Source: Firm-13 sp964617375 (GTDB lineage: Bacteria > Bacillota > Clostridia > Saccharofermentanales > Saccharofermentanaceae). From it: a stretch of DNA of 60,938 nt. The notes below the pieces were generated by a model. It worked only from the letters and a program-made list of their open reading frames with translations, searched no databases and was not told the DNA's origin. Within the stretch, counting starts at the first letter, position 1. Each line of letters starts with the position of its first letter. Below are positions 24,574 through 33,544 of the stretch, in pieces. The stretch is taken from NCBI GenBank assembly GCA_964617375.1, contig CAZTXQ010000014.1, positions 1 through 60,938 of the forward strand, given 5' to 3'. A program made the position numbers and the translations under genes.

Positions 24574-25955
24574 TTGTGACGCACCACTTCAAATCGTTCG
24601 AGTGTGTATTCCTCATGCGGCGAGATTCCCGCCTTCTGGAGCGCGATGTTGATCTGCTGCTCCGGCGTATCGACACCGTCGAGATTCGGAAGAAGAAGAC
24701 CATGCCGCATGCCGTTTTTTACGATGACTCCGTACTTCTTGGCGTCAAGAGAGTCCTTGGAGCGGATCTTTTCGGGAACGCCGAGTACGTCTACGCTGTA
24801 TACGAGCGAATCAAGTTCGCTCTTCTGAACTTCGTCGAAACGCGGGTCTTCTGTTCCGGCGCTGATCGCGTTATGGATGATCTCGTCGGCAACAGATTCC
24901 CGGATTCCGGATATCGTACCGATGCAGCCCCTTAATCGGCCGTCTTTCTTGAGAGAGACAAAGATACCGGCCTTTCTACCGATCAGATCATCCGGAAGAT
25001 TCTCCGGACGTTCGAGGCGCTGTCCCGTCTTGATGAAGGACTCGAGCGACTGTCTTGCCAGATGGACATACGGGTCTTCGTCGTTTCGGATTCCCGCGAG
25101 GTGCTTATGCTTCCTTGCGTCAAGTTTCGCCCCGAAATGGCGTTCTTCATCCGGTCCCTTCGGTGTATAGGCGCATACGGCATATCCGACACCGAACGGA
25201 CCTTCGTATGACAGGAGCTCGGATTTCACGGATTTCCCGTCAAACGCACCCGCCATTTCGACGAAGGACCGAAGACCGCATTCCGCGGCCGCTTCGGCAA
25301 AAGATTCGTCGAAAGAAAGAAAATCCATGAAATTGCCGTCGGCCATCGCATTGGTAATCTGACGGTCAAAAACCGGTCCCTCGTCGGCAAAGCCGTACGG
25401 GCCGCCCTTGCCCAATTTGTGAGACAGGTCTCCGCTGGCCAGAACGACGATTCGCCGGTTCAGAAGCTCCGCCGCTTTGTCGATGCATTGACCGAAGCGG
25501 TAATGATCGAGATAGGGGAGTCCTGATATTGAAATCCGGACCAATTCATAATCGGAGTAGTATTTTTCGACAAAATAGAGAGGTATCATTACACCGTGAT
25601 CGATTGAAGCGTCCTTCTCGCCGTTTTGACCGGCCGAGATCTTAGCCTTCTTGGCTTCTTCACATAAGGCCTGGATGAACGGGGAGTCATATTTCTTCTT
25701 AATCTCAACATCGGGCGCGCGAAAACGTCCCATGTCGCCGCGGGCGCCTTGCCCCGGAGAAATGTGAATATAATCGGAATACATAACGCTGTGCGGTGAA
25801 ATGACGACGATGGTTTCCGGCTTTAGTTCCGCGATCCGTTTCCCGACTTTGTTATAAGCATCTACGGTGTTCTGAATCTGTTTTTCTTCGCCGCGTCCGA
25901 CTTCGGGAATAATGAGCGGCGGATGAGGTACGATAAAAGCGGCCTGTATAGGCAT
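24570..25955 (-). CDS. AmmeMemoRadiSam-system protein A: LigB-like plus AMMECR1 domains
   Basis: AAGGGGTGAGCAT before the ATG fixes the start at 25955 and gives 461 residues. The first 270 residues resemble class III extradiol-dioxygenase/MEMO-like proteins (AAFIVPHPPLIIPEVGRGEE, VVISPHSVMYSDYIHISPG, VLASGDLSHKLGKGGPYG). The last 170 residues are an AMMECR1 domain (PVHLARQSLESF-like start, GIFVSLKKDGRLRGCIG, NAISAGTEDPRF, LPNLDGVDTPEQQINIALQKAG). The gene overlaps amrS by four bases. The two are a compact form of a conserved but poorly understood system. Confidence 0.87.
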   Translation of the reverse strand: MPIQAAFIVPHPPLIIPEVGRGEEKQIQNTVDAYNKVGKRIAELKPETIVVISPHSVMYSDYIHISPGQGARGDMGRFRAPDVEIKKKYDSPFIQALCEEAKKAKISAGQNGEKDASIDHGVMIPLYFVEKYYSDYELVRISISGLPYLDHYRFGQCIDKAAELLNRRIVVLASGDLSHKLGKGGPYGFADEGPVFDRQITNAMADGNFMDFLSFDESFAEAAAECGLRSFVEMAGAFDGKSVKSELLSYEGPFGVGYAVCAYTPKGPDEERHFGAKLDARKHKHLAGIRNDEDPYVHLARQSLESFIKTGQRLERPENLPDDLIGRKAGIFVSLKKDGRLRGCIGTISGIRESVADEIIHNAISAGTEDPRFDEVQKSELDSLVYSVDVLGVPEKIRSKDSLDAKKYGVIVKNGMRHGLLLPNLDGVDTPEQQINIALQKAGISPHEEYTLERFEVVRHK

Positions 25956-26109
25956 ATGCTCACCCCTTTTCCAGCGACTATGCATAACCTGCAAATGGTG
26001 ATAAGAAAAGGAACAATACCAACTTAATCTGTATCTATTATATCATTGTGAGCCGTAAAAAAACGGGTTCTCAAGTCTTTTAACAGCGCTAAGAACCTTC
26101 GAAAGCCGC

Positions 26110-26862
26110 TCACCGGTTGAGAAGAAGTGTTTTGGGTATCGCGAGACATTCCCTGATATAGAGATACAGCATAAGCCTTGCGTCGGTGTCGGCACAGCAC
26201 GGAAACGCCGCAAGGCCTTTTCGTCCTGCGATCAGTTTGGCGCGGAACATATGAAACCCGTCGGTGGCAATCACGACGTTCGTTGACAGGCCGTTCGTCC
26301 GGATGATTTCGGCGCTGTATCCTAAGTTCTCGTCCGTGCTTGTCGAGCGGTCCTCCATATAAATTCTGTCCTCATCGATTCCGTATGTATTGACCAGCGT
26401 GTCGCGGATGCACTTCGCTTCGCTGATGTCTTCGTCCGCTCCGCGGCCGCCCGAAGCAATACAGACAGCGTCCGGATGCGCAATGAGATATTCGGCAGCT
26501 GCTTCGATCCGGCCCGCGAGAATCAGCGTCGGGCGGCTGTTCCTGACCTGTGCGCCGAGTACGATGACAACCGAACCGGCCGGTGCATCGGCCGGGATCT
26601 GGTTGATGAATATCACGGTCAGTTCAACCGCAATGCAGACGGCCGCGATCAGGAATAAGACGAGAAAAGACCTCTTCACACGTTTTTGCTTCTTTTCGCT
26701 TATGCGGCTCAGTCCTTTTCGCATAAGAGGCCAGAAGAGGAGAAGTACGCCTAAGATTGCAGGCAGGAATACGAACAGATTGGCGACTCCGACGCTCATA
26801 GGCGGAATGGCCGTGAGTATGAGAAGGACAGCCGCAAGGACCCTGAGTATCGCCTTGATCAT
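26110..26862 (-). CDS. YdcF/SanA-family (DUF218) membrane protein
   Basis: GGGAGGCGTT precedes the ATG. The 250-residue protein has N-terminal helices near 5-25, 28-45 and 66-90, then a DUF218 domain. The domain opens with VIVLGAQVRNSRPT, continues with CIASGGRGADEDISEAKCIRD and YMEDRSTSTDENL, and ends with VVIATDGFHMFRAKLIA and PKTLLL. Members such as ElyC and SanA act in envelope integrity or lipid-carrier metabolism. Here it is alone, downstream of nothing on its strand, and its substrate is unknown. Confidence 0.88.
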   Translation of the reverse strand: MIKAILRVLAAVLLILTAIPPMSVGVANLFVFLPAILGVLLLFWPLMRKGLSRISEKKQKRVKRSFLVLFLIAAVCIAVELTVIFINQIPADAPAGSVVIVLGAQVRNSRPTLILAGRIEAAAEYLIAHPDAVCIASGGRGADEDISEAKCIRDTLVNTYGIDEDRIYMEDRSTSTDENLGYSAEIIRTNGLSTNVVIATDGFHMFRAKLIAGRKGLAAFPCCADTDARLMLYLYIRECLAIPKTLLLNR

Positions 26863-27062
26863 AACGCCTCCCGAAAAGAAAATAATATGCTAAATATAAT
26901 ATATTCTATCTTTTTTTTCAAACGGCCGGAATTCCAGTAGGACGTCATCCCGGAACGTTCTGTAATACGGCTTTTCCGAGCAGACCCGGATGCCTGGTTC
27001 TGCTTCGTTCTTATTATGCTAAACTGTAGATGAATGAACTTCTTTTCCGGAGGTAGCTTAGT

Positions 27063-27776
27063 ATGAAATGTGCTTCCTGTGATACCTGTAAGTGTTCGGA
27101 ACCCTGCGTTGCCAAGGTTCCGATTTTTGCTTTGCTGAAGCGGGAAGATCAGGAAAGGATATCCGCGCTCATACGGCACAAGGCCTACAAGAAGGGCGAT
27201 CTTCTTCTGGCTGAAGGGGATGCGCCGGATTCCCTGTTCATTATCAACAGCGGAAGTGCCAAGGCATACGGCTATACACCGGACGGCCGCGAGCAGATCG
27301 TCTATATCTTCTCCGAAGGTGATTTCTTCGGAGAGCAATTTCTTCTTGGAACCAACAAAGCGACCTATCATGTAGAAGCTTTGGAACCGCTTAAAGCATG
27401 TCTTCTGTACAAGAACGATTTCCGGCAGATCCTGCTGGATTCTCCCGAAATCGCTGTGAAGATCATAGAAGCATTGGACGACCGGCTGGCCGTTTTCGAG
27501 AAATCGTTTCAAAGCATGGGCGTTCGCAGCATCGATTCCAGGCTCGCGGGACTTCTCCTGCAATTCGCGAAAACGTATGGCAGCGGGGATTTAGGTGAGC
27601 TACGCATCTCTCTGCCGTTGAGCAGAGAGGGTATGGCAAATTATCTCGGAGTAGCCAGAGAGACCTTGAGCAGGAAACTCCGGCAGTTCGAGGACGACGG
27701 TCTGATCCGCTCGGACGGGAACAAGACGATCGTCCTTCTCGATACAAATGCGCTCGAAAATCTTTCCGGATATTAA
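27063..27776 (+). CDS. FNR-like Crp/Fnr-family regulator with N-terminal cysteine cluster
   Basis: CGGAGG precedes the ATG. The 237-residue protein opens with cysteines 3, 6, 9, 11 and 15 (CASCDTCKCSEPC), followed by a cyclic-nucleotide-binding-type beta-barrel (about 21-140) that contains Cys113. A C-terminal Crp-type HTH has SREGMANYLGVARETLSRKL. N-terminal cysteines plus one in the barrel match the Fe-S ligands of FNR, so oxygen sensing is likely. A perfect TGTGA-N6-TCACA dyad lies 17 bases after its stop codon, just before the cupin remnant and ferredoxin, which it may control. Confidence 0.9.
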   Translation: MKCASCDTCKCSEPCVAKVPIFALLKREDQERISALIRHKAYKKGDLLLAEGDAPDSLFIINSGSAKAYGYTPDGREQIVYIFSEGDFFGEQFLLGTNKATYHVEALEPLKACLLYKNDFRQILLDSPEIAVKIIEALDDRLAVFEKSFQSMGVRSIDSRLAGLLLQFAKTYGSGDLGELRISLPLSREGMANYLGVARETLSRKLRQFEDDGLIRSDGNKTIVLLDTNALENLSGY

Positions 27777-27792
27777 TATTATTTTGCAGTTT

Positions 27793-27808
27793 TGTGATTA
27801 GAATCACA
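27793..27808. promoter_or_regulatory. Perfect Crp/Fnr-type operator
   Basis: TGTGATTAGAATCACA is a complete 16-bp dyad (TGTGATT / AATCACA around AG). It lies between the FNR-like gene and the cupin/ferredoxin pair, about 67 bases before the cupin start codon. Confidence 0.8.
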
Positions 27809-27874
27809 TTCTTTATCGGGGAGCCCTGATAGACTCGAAGCATAAAGACGAAGAACCGAAAGGAGAAAATAAAC

Positions 27875-28048
27875 ATGAGTACAAAATTTTTGAAGAACAT
27901 AGAGGCCGAAGAAGTTATGTCGCTGTCCGATCTGGTTGATTACGCACCCGGCTAGGTGGTAAGCCGTACACTGGTCCAGAACGGAGCTGTGAGCATTACC
28001 GTGTTTTCGTTTGACGAGGATACAGACAATCACGACATTTTTATATAG
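27875..28048 (+). pseudogene. Cupin remnant with in-frame UAG and early stop
   Basis: AAAGGAG precedes the ATG. The frame reads MSTKFLKNIEAEEVMSLSDL…YAPG, then TAG (27953-27955), then VVSRTLVQNGAVSITVFSFDEDTDNHD and ends at a TAG at 28046. Intact relatives known to me read …(Y)x(G)QVVS-TLAQN-…-S-T-LFAFDKGE-ISTHDSHGDA and continue for about 50 more residues of the cupin barrel. So the first TAG likely replaces a Gln codon, and the metal-binding half is missing. The gene is inactive unless UAG is suppressed. Confidence 0.7.
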
Positions 28049-28076
28049 GAAGAGGCATTTAGGAAAGGAGATTAAC

Positions 28077-28265
28077 ATGAAAGCAGAAATTGACAGAAGC
28101 GGGTGTATCGGATGCGGACTTTGTGCGGGTACTTGCCCGGAGGTCTTTGAGATGGATGCGGACGGTCTGGCGAAAGTAATTCTCGAGGAGATTCCGGAAG
28201 CGTCGCAGGACGCGGCGGTCGAAGCAGCGGAAGGCTGCCCCGTCGGGGTCATCACCGTTGCGTAA
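28077..28265 (+). CDS. [4Fe-4S] ferredoxin
   Basis: AAAGGAG lies seven bases before the ATG, so the protein has 62 residues (the frame opens at 28011). It has one cluster motif, CIGCGLCAGTCPEVFEMD, with the fourth cysteine in EGCPV near the C-terminus, and the acidic surface usual for small ferredoxins. It carries electrons in the cytoplasm. It sits 28 bases after the cupin remnant and is probably transcribed from the Crp/Fnr-type promoter upstream. Confidence 0.92.
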   Translation: MKAEIDRSGCIGCGLCAGTCPEVFEMDADGLAKVILEEIPEASQDAAVEAAEGCPVGVITVA

Positions 28266-28312
28266 GCCAGGGTAGAACAGAAGATCCGGAACAATCCGGA
28301 TAAGGAATGACA

Positions 28313-28360
28313 AGGGACTGTCTCATAGCGAAAGTTGTGAGACAGTCCCTATTTATTTCC
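28313..28360 (+). terminator. Intrinsic terminator after the ferredoxin gene
   Basis: AGGGACTGTCTCA (28313-28325) pairs with TGAGACAGTCCCT (28338-28350), then ATTTATTT. A second, weaker hairpin (GCCGA / TCGGC) with T6 at 28451-28456 lies further on. The remaining gap to 28510 shows no gene. Confidence 0.75.
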
Positions 28361-28510
28361 CGATAAAAACCCCGGGGCTGGCATTTATCTCCACTTAACG
28401 AGTTGAGACGGATTGTTGTATTCCCGCCGATGTCTCGATCAGTCGGCTCGTTTTTTATTTATTAACAATGTCAAAAGCGTCCGGCGTTCATTTCATGATA
28501 AAATAGCAGG

Positions 28511-29923
28511 ATGCAAGAAATAAAAGAAATCGAAAACAAGATATCCTGGAAGCGAAAAACGGACGGCTTCCTTACCAGGCACTTCTCCGGCGATACAATG
28601 GATTATCGCCAGATTATTGCTATAATCCTGCCCCTGCTTCTGGACCAGGCTTTTCTCGTCTGCATGAATCTCTTAAACACATCGATGATCAGCTCGTCCG
28701 GCGTTGCGGCGGTAAGTGCCGTTAATATGGTCGACTCACTGAATATTTTCCTCGTTAACTGCTTCATCGCTGTAGCAACCGGAGGAACGATAGTCGTCGC
28801 CCAATATAAGGGACGGCAGGACGACAAGATGGTACCCAAGGCGGCGTCCGCCTCGATATCGACCGTATTTCTTCTCGCCGCGGCGATCTCGGCCTTGTTG
28901 GTGGTTTTCCACGATCCGCTTCTCAGGATCCTTTTCGGCGGATCGGATCCGGCTGTCTTTTCGAATGCAAGGATTTATCTGATCGGAAGCTGCTTGTCCT
29001 ATTGCGGGATTGCGATTATGGAGGCTGTCTGCGGAGCCCTTCGCGGTATCGGCGAAACGAGATCCTCGCTTGCTCTTACAATCACGATGAATCTTCTTTA
29101 CGTCGTGCTCAATACGATTTTCATCAACGGCTTTCATATGGGTGTTCTGGGAATGGCCATTGCGATCAATGTGGCACGCTATACGGCTGCGATTCTCGCG
29201 CTTCTTTACCTCGCGAAAAGGAATACGTCGCTCGGTATCCGGTTCAGAAACCTCTTCTCGCCGGAATTTGTAATGCGAAAACGAATCCTCTCGATTGGAC
29301 TGCCCTTTGCGGCAGAGCAGATGTTTTTCAACGGCGGCAAGATTCTCACGCAGACATTTATCGTGTCGCTCGGAACGTATGCGCTCGCGACCAATGCGAT
29401 CTGCTCGTCAATGGATTCGCTTCTTCAGATTCCGGGAGGAGCGCTGTGCCTTGCGATCGTGACGGTGGTCGGCCAGTGTATGGGAAAAGGCGATATCAAG
29501 CAGGCCAAGAAAGTTATCCGATCTTTCATTATACTGTCCTCGGCATGTTTTGCCGTGATGACACTGATCGTAATGCCGCTGTTTAATCCGATTGTATCGC
29601 TTTTCGCGCCTCCGAAGGAAATCGTTCCGGAGATCTTTAAGGTACTTATGATTACTGCGATCGCACAGATACCAATCTGGTCGACGAGCTTTATGGCGCC
29701 GGCCGCTTTACGGGCAGGCGGAGACTCGAAATATACATCCGTCATGTCGATGTTGTCCATGTGGCTTTTTAGGGTAATTCTGGGTTATGTATTGGGGATT
29801 ACTTTGGGGCTCGGCATACTGGGCGTCTGGCTTGCGATGGATCTGGAATGGGGCGTTAGAAGTATACTGTTTATGACGCGTCTCAAAGGGAAAAAGTGGT
29901 ATATGCATAAGGTTATTGACTGA
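28511..29923 (+). CDS. MATE-family multidrug/organic cation exporter
   Basis: The 470-residue membrane protein has twelve hydrophobic segments in two related halves. Family features include the start of helix 1 (IIAIILPLLLDQAFLVCMNLLNT), GGTIVVAQYKGRQDD at the end of helix 2, and helix-7 LSIGLPFAAEQMFFNGGKI. It exports drugs or metabolites using an ion gradient; the substrate cannot be told. The ATG has only a weak AGCAGG. It stands alone on its strand. Confidence 0.9.
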   Translation: MQEIKEIENKISWKRKTDGFLTRHFSGDTMDYRQIIAIILPLLLDQAFLVCMNLLNTSMISSSGVAAVSAVNMVDSLNIFLVNCFIAVATGGTIVVAQYKGRQDDKMVPKAASASISTVFLLAAAISALLVVFHDPLLRILFGGSDPAVFSNARIYLIGSCLSYCGIAIMEAVCGALRGIGETRSSLALTITMNLLYVVLNTIFINGFHMGVLGMAIAINVARYTAAILALLYLAKRNTSLGIRFRNLFSPEFVMRKRILSIGLPFAAEQMFFNGGKILTQTFIVSLGTYALATNAICSSMDSLLQIPGGALCLAIVTVVGQCMGKGDIKQAKKVIRSFIILSSACFAVMTLIVMPLFNPIVSLFAPPKEIVPEIFKVLMITAIAQIPIWSTSFMAPAALRAGGDSKYTSVMSMLSMWLFRVILGYVLGITLGLGILGVWLAMDLEWGVRSILFMTRLKGKKWYMHKVID

Positions 29924-30055
29924 CCCGGTCCGCGCGTACCGGGTCACGGCAATATCCTCATATTGACGATTTTTGCATCTCGTACTATCGTTATCTGTAG
30001 TTTGATACAAAGGGCGTCTTTGTACATGTCAGCTTTGTATCGCAGGAGGTTTTTC

Positions 30056-30673
30056 GTGAGAGAGAAATGGCTTGACTGGGCGATCCGTATTCAATCCGTT
30101 GCACAGAGCGGATTAACATATTCAAAGGACAAATACGATCTTGAACGTTTTCAGGAGCTTCGTGAATTGTCGGCCGAGATCATGAGCGACTATACCGGGA
30201 TCCCCGAAGAACGGATCTTTGAACTGTTCTGCAATGAGAACGGTTACCAGACGCCCAAGATTGATGTCAGGGCAGCGGTGGTGGAGGACGGAAGAATCCT
30301 TCTTGTAAAGGAACAGATCGACGGCAAGTGGTCGCTTCCCGGCGGCTGGGCCGAGGTCAATCTGTCTCTTTCCGAAAATGTTGTAAAAGAGGTCAAAGAA
30401 GAAGCGGGGTACACAGTCGAAGCGGAAAACATCATTGCCGTTCTCGATGCGAGAAAGAAGAACCCGGTTCAATTTCCCTACGGAATCTATAAAATCATCA
30501 TGTCCTGCAGAAGGACGGGCGGTGCTTTTGTGCCGAATATTGAAACGGAGGAATGCGCTTTCTTTTTGCCGGAAGAGCTTCCGGAATTGTCGCTCGGACG
30601 AACGACCGGCGAGCAGATCGAACTGTGTATAAAGGCGGCGTGCGACCGGGAATTTGTACCGGTATTTGACTAG
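30056..30673 (+). CDS. Nudix hydrolase with Nudix_hydro_N domain
   Basis: AGGAGG six bases before GTG 30056 fixes the start; the open frame upstream is not translated. Of 205 residues, the first 60 (EKWLDWAIRIQSVAQSGLTY…ERFQELRELSAEIM) match the N-terminal helical domain common in ADP-ribose-type Nudix enzymes of Bacillota. The Nudix box is near 100-125: GGWAEVNLSLSENVVKEVKE with EEAGY, with Lys for the usual Arg. It probably cleaves a nucleoside diphosphate derivative. It is followed by the PHP and nagA genes on the same strand. Confidence 0.9.
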   Translation: MREKWLDWAIRIQSVAQSGLTYSKDKYDLERFQELRELSAEIMSDYTGIPEERIFELFCNENGYQTPKIDVRAAVVEDGRILLVKEQIDGKWSLPGGWAEVNLSLSENVVKEVKEEAGYTVEAENIIAVLDARKKNPVQFPYGIYKIIMSCRRTGGAFVPNIETEECAFFLPEELPELSLGRTTGEQIELCIKAACDREFVPVFD

Positions 30674-30702
30674 TCAATAACCCCGGGATATAGTGAACAG
30701 TA

Positions 30703-31446
30703 ATGATGAATCGGGAGAATAATGTAAGAATGACATACGAAAACGGTTATAAATACGAAACACATTTGCATACAAGCGAAACGAGCGCATGTGCTGTAAG
30801 CAGCGGCAAAGAAATGGTTAGAGCTTATGCTGACGCGGGTTATAGCGGTATTGTCGTAACCGATCATTTCTTTAACGGGAATACCTGTGTTCCGCCGCAT
30901 CTTCCGTGGGAAACGCGCGTGGATCTCTTTTGCAGGGGGTTCGAAAATGCGAGAGAAGAAGGCGAAAAGCTCGGACTTAAGGTCTTCTTCGGGTGGGAGT
31001 ACGGATATTACCAAACCGACTTTCTGACATATGGTCTGGACCGGGAATTTCTTCTTAAGAATCCGGATGTGCTTAAATGGAGCCTCGACGAGTATTCGGA
31101 CGTGGTGCACCGTCACGGCGGGTTTATTACGCATGCACACCCGTTCAGGGAAGCTTTTTACATAGACGCGATCCGACTTTTCCCAAATCTGGTCGACGCC
31201 GTAGAAGTTGTTAACGCAAGCCATACGGATCCGTCTTTCAACCGTAAGGCAAAGCGATATGCGGAGGAGAACGGGCTGATTGAGATGTCCGGTTCGGACG
31301 CACATTCGGTAAGGCCGATGCTCGGCGGAGGCATTGTCTCCGAAACGAGATTCGAGACAATCGAAGAACTGATCGCGGGCGTGAAGGGCGGAACGGATTA
31401 CGGATTGCTAGGAGAAACCCCGCCGCCTAAACATTGGAGGAGATAA
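30703..31446 (+). CDS. PHP-domain phosphoesterase-like protein
   Basis: The 247-residue protein has the PHP metal motifs: HLHTSETSA (motif 1), VVTDHF (motif 2), GWEYGY (motif 3), THAHPF, and MSGSDAHS near the end. These bind two or three metals in a TIM-type fold that cleaves phosphoesters. The start is not certain: two ATG codons at 30703 and 30706 and a third at 30730 are possible. It ends directly at the nagA start (GGAGGAGATAAATG), so the two are cotranscribed. Confidence 0.87.
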   Translation: MMNRENNVRMTYENGYKYETHLHTSETSACAVSSGKEMVRAYADAGYSGIVVTDHFFNGNTCVPPHLPWETRVDLFCRGFENAREEGEKLGLKVFFGWEYGYYQTDFLTYGLDREFLLKNPDVLKWSLDEYSDVVHRHGGFITHAHPFREAFYIDAIRLFPNLVDAVEVVNASHTDPSFNRKAKRYAEENGLIEMSGSDAHSVRPMLGGGIVSETRFETIEELIAGVKGGTDYGLLGETPPPKHWRR

Positions 31447-32583
31447 ATGCTTCTGTCGAATGCCAGAATCTGCAACAGCGCGTTCGAACTTTCGGATGCG
31501 GACATCGAGATTGAGAACGGCAGGATTAAGGAGATATTGCCGCGCGGCGTTAAGCGCGAAGGTCATGATCTTTCCGGTCTTATTGTCCTGCCCGGCTTTA
31601 TCGACCAGCATGTCCACGGATGTGACGGCGCCGATACCTGCGACGACGATCCGGCCGCTTTAGAAACCATGTCCTCTTATCTGGCATCTCAGGGAGTAAC
31701 CTCCTTTTGCGCGACCACAATGACGGTCTCTTTTTCACTGCTCGAAAAAATACTCGGATATGCAAGTCTCTTTCAGAAGTCGGATTATATAGGCGCATCT
31801 CTGGCCGGTATTCATCTCGAAGGTCCGTACCTGTCGGCCGGGCGAAGCGGCGTTCAGAATCCGGACTATATCCGGAAGCCCGATTTCGAAGAATTCAGGT
31901 CGCTTGCCGACCGTTTTCCAGGACTTATAAAAATAGTCGACGCAGCGCCCGAAACGGAAGGCGCCGCGGACTTTATCCGGAAAGCATCAAAGCTCTGTAC
32001 GGTTTCGTTTTCCCATTCGGTCGCGAATTACGAACGGGCCAGGGAGTCGTTTTCCGAAGGAATCACGCAGGTGACGCATCTCTTCAACGCAATGACCGGC
32101 ATCAATCACAGAGTGCCCGGCGCAGCGGTCGCGGTGTTTGACGACAGTCAGGTTAAAGCCGAGATCATCTGCGACGGCCTTCACGTTCATCCCGCGGTGC
32201 TTCGAATGGCGTTTTCGATACTCGGAGAGAACCGTACGGTCATCATAAGCGATGCTATGAGGGCGGCGGGCCGTCCTGACGGAGAATATCTGCTCGGAGA
32301 TCAGACGGTGCGTGTCGTGAACGGACGAACCTGTTTCGGCGACGGCAGAATGGCAGGATCCACAACGTCGATCGTCAAAGAGATCAGGAATCTCCTTTCC
32401 TATAAAATCCCCTGGAGTCAGGTCATACGTTCGGCAACGATCAATCCGGCCGTGCAGATCGGGCTCGATACCGTGACTGGGAGTATCGAAGAGAATAAAC
32501 AGGCGGACTTCACCGTCGTTGACAATGATATGAATGTCAAAAAGGTGTTTGTTCGCGGCCGTGAAGTGTTCTCATCCATGTGA
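31447..32583 (+). CDS. nagA: N-acetylglucosamine-6-phosphate deacetylase
   Basis: The 378-residue amidohydrolase removes acetate from GlcNAc-6-P in amino-sugar breakdown or wall recycling. It shows HVHGCDGADT (55-64), the metal ligand Glu in HLEGPYLS, HLFNAMTGINHR, and the catalytic Asp in ISDAMRAAG. Strong GGAGG precedes the ATG, which lies on the stop codon region of the PHP gene. No nagB neighbour is present here; GlmS and GlmM, which run the reverse direction, lie 9 kb downstream. Confidence 0.94.
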   Translation: MLLSNARICNSAFELSDADIEIENGRIKEILPRGVKREGHDLSGLIVLPGFIDQHVHGCDGADTCDDDPAALETMSSYLASQGVTSFCATTMTVSFSLLEKILGYASLFQKSDYIGASLAGIHLEGPYLSAGRSGVQNPDYIRKPDFEEFRSLADRFPGLIKIVDAAPETEGAADFIRKASKLCTVSFSHSVANYERARESFSEGITQVTHLFNAMTGINHRVPGAAVAVFDDSQVKAEIICDGLHVHPAVLRMAFSILGENRTVIISDAMRAAGRPDGEYLLGDQTVRVVNGRTCFGDGRMAGSTTSIVKEIRNLLSYKIPWSQVIRSATINPAVQIGLDTVTGSIEENKQADFTVVDNDMNVKKVFVRGREVFSSM

Positions 32584-32644
32584 TGGGATCCGATGTCAGA
32601 GAGCCTTCATATTTAAGACCACTTGGAAAGATAGGAGATTTGAA

Positions 32645-33352
32645 ATGATAAAACCATGTGATGCACTGGCCCGTACCTCGCTCTTCTCCGGTCTCGACAG
32701 AGTGACCTTTCAGCATTATTGCGCGGTTACCAAGGTGAAGTCGTATATGCGCGGCGAGATCATCGCAGCCGAAGGGGATATCTGCTCGAGCATCGGCGTG
32801 ATCGAGCAGGGACAGATCGCTATGCAGAAATACACGTCGAGCGGCGACTTCGCGACAATCGGCCTTCTGGGACCGGGCGACTTTTTCGGTGAGGACCGGA
32901 TTTTCGGCAGTTCCAATGCTTTTACGTTTACTTTGGAAGCGATGGTTCAGACGGAAGTTCTCTTTGTGAGCCGGGAGACACTTCGTTCTCTTCTCGACAG
33001 AAGCCCGGTGATCATGAATAATTTTCTGAGAATGCTGTCCGATCGCGTGGCGGCTCAGAACAGTCGGATTGCGCTTCTTTCGCAGAAGAGCATCCGTCAC
33101 AAAATCGCCTTTTATCTTCTGGAATTAAGAACCGAACAGCATCCCGGATCAACGGGCAGCGTTGTCGTCGAACTCCCGGTGTCCAAGGAAGTCGTGGCGA
33201 AGCTTTTGGCAATGCCGCGTCCGTCCTTTTCACGGGAGCTGATCGCGATGGAGAGCGACGGGTTGATCGAAGTCAGGGGGAGAGACGTCCGACTCCTCGA
33301 TGTGGCCACGCTCGAAAACGATGTCGTGGAAGGTTTTCAGATCGGCCGATAA
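32645..33352 (+). CDS. Crp/Fnr-family regulator
   Basis: The ATG at 32645, after AGGAGATTTGAA, gives 235 residues; the open frame upstream overlaps nagA and is not used. It has a cyclic-nucleotide-type barrel (SYMRGEIIAAEGDICSSIGVIEQGQIAMQKYT, GPGDFFGEDRIF) and an HTH (VSKEVVAKLLAMPRPSFSREL) typical of the family. Unlike the regulator at 27063, it has only two cysteines in the N-terminal part (in KPCDALA and HYCAVTK) and none clustered, so it is unlikely to bind an Fe-S centre as FNR does. Its signal is unknown. Confidence 0.88.
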   Translation: MIKPCDALARTSLFSGLDRVTFQHYCAVTKVKSYMRGEIIAAEGDICSSIGVIEQGQIAMQKYTSSGDFATIGLLGPGDFFGEDRIFGSSNAFTFTLEAMVQTEVLFVSRETLRSLLDRSPVIMNNFLRMLSDRVAAQNSRIALLSQKSIRHKIAFYLLELRTEQHPGSTGSVVVELPVSKEVVAKLLAMPRPSFSRELIAMESDGLIEVRGRDVRLLDVATLENDVVEGFQIGR

Positions 33353-33544
33353 GGAAAATGCATAATTATTCGTCACAATTTGAATCAATATACTGTGTCA
33401 ATAATCGTATGTAAAAGAAATTTGTCGGGATATTTCGACATTTGACTGCTTTTCGTGTTTTTTCTTTTTACAAGTTAGATTATAATAACGTTATCTTTTT
33501 CCTGATTTTATGATGGATAAACGAAATAACGTGACGAGGTTGCC

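Noticed and set aside
27953..27955. UAG recoding (pyrrolysine or glutamine)
   Set aside because: TAG ends several genes normally here (for example 21297-22598 and 28048), and the cupin has a second truncation, so a pseudogene is simpler.
33353..33544. Purine riboswitch before xpt
   Set aside because: I could not find the conserved junction sequences of the purine aptamer; only an AT-rich leader with a -10 is seen.
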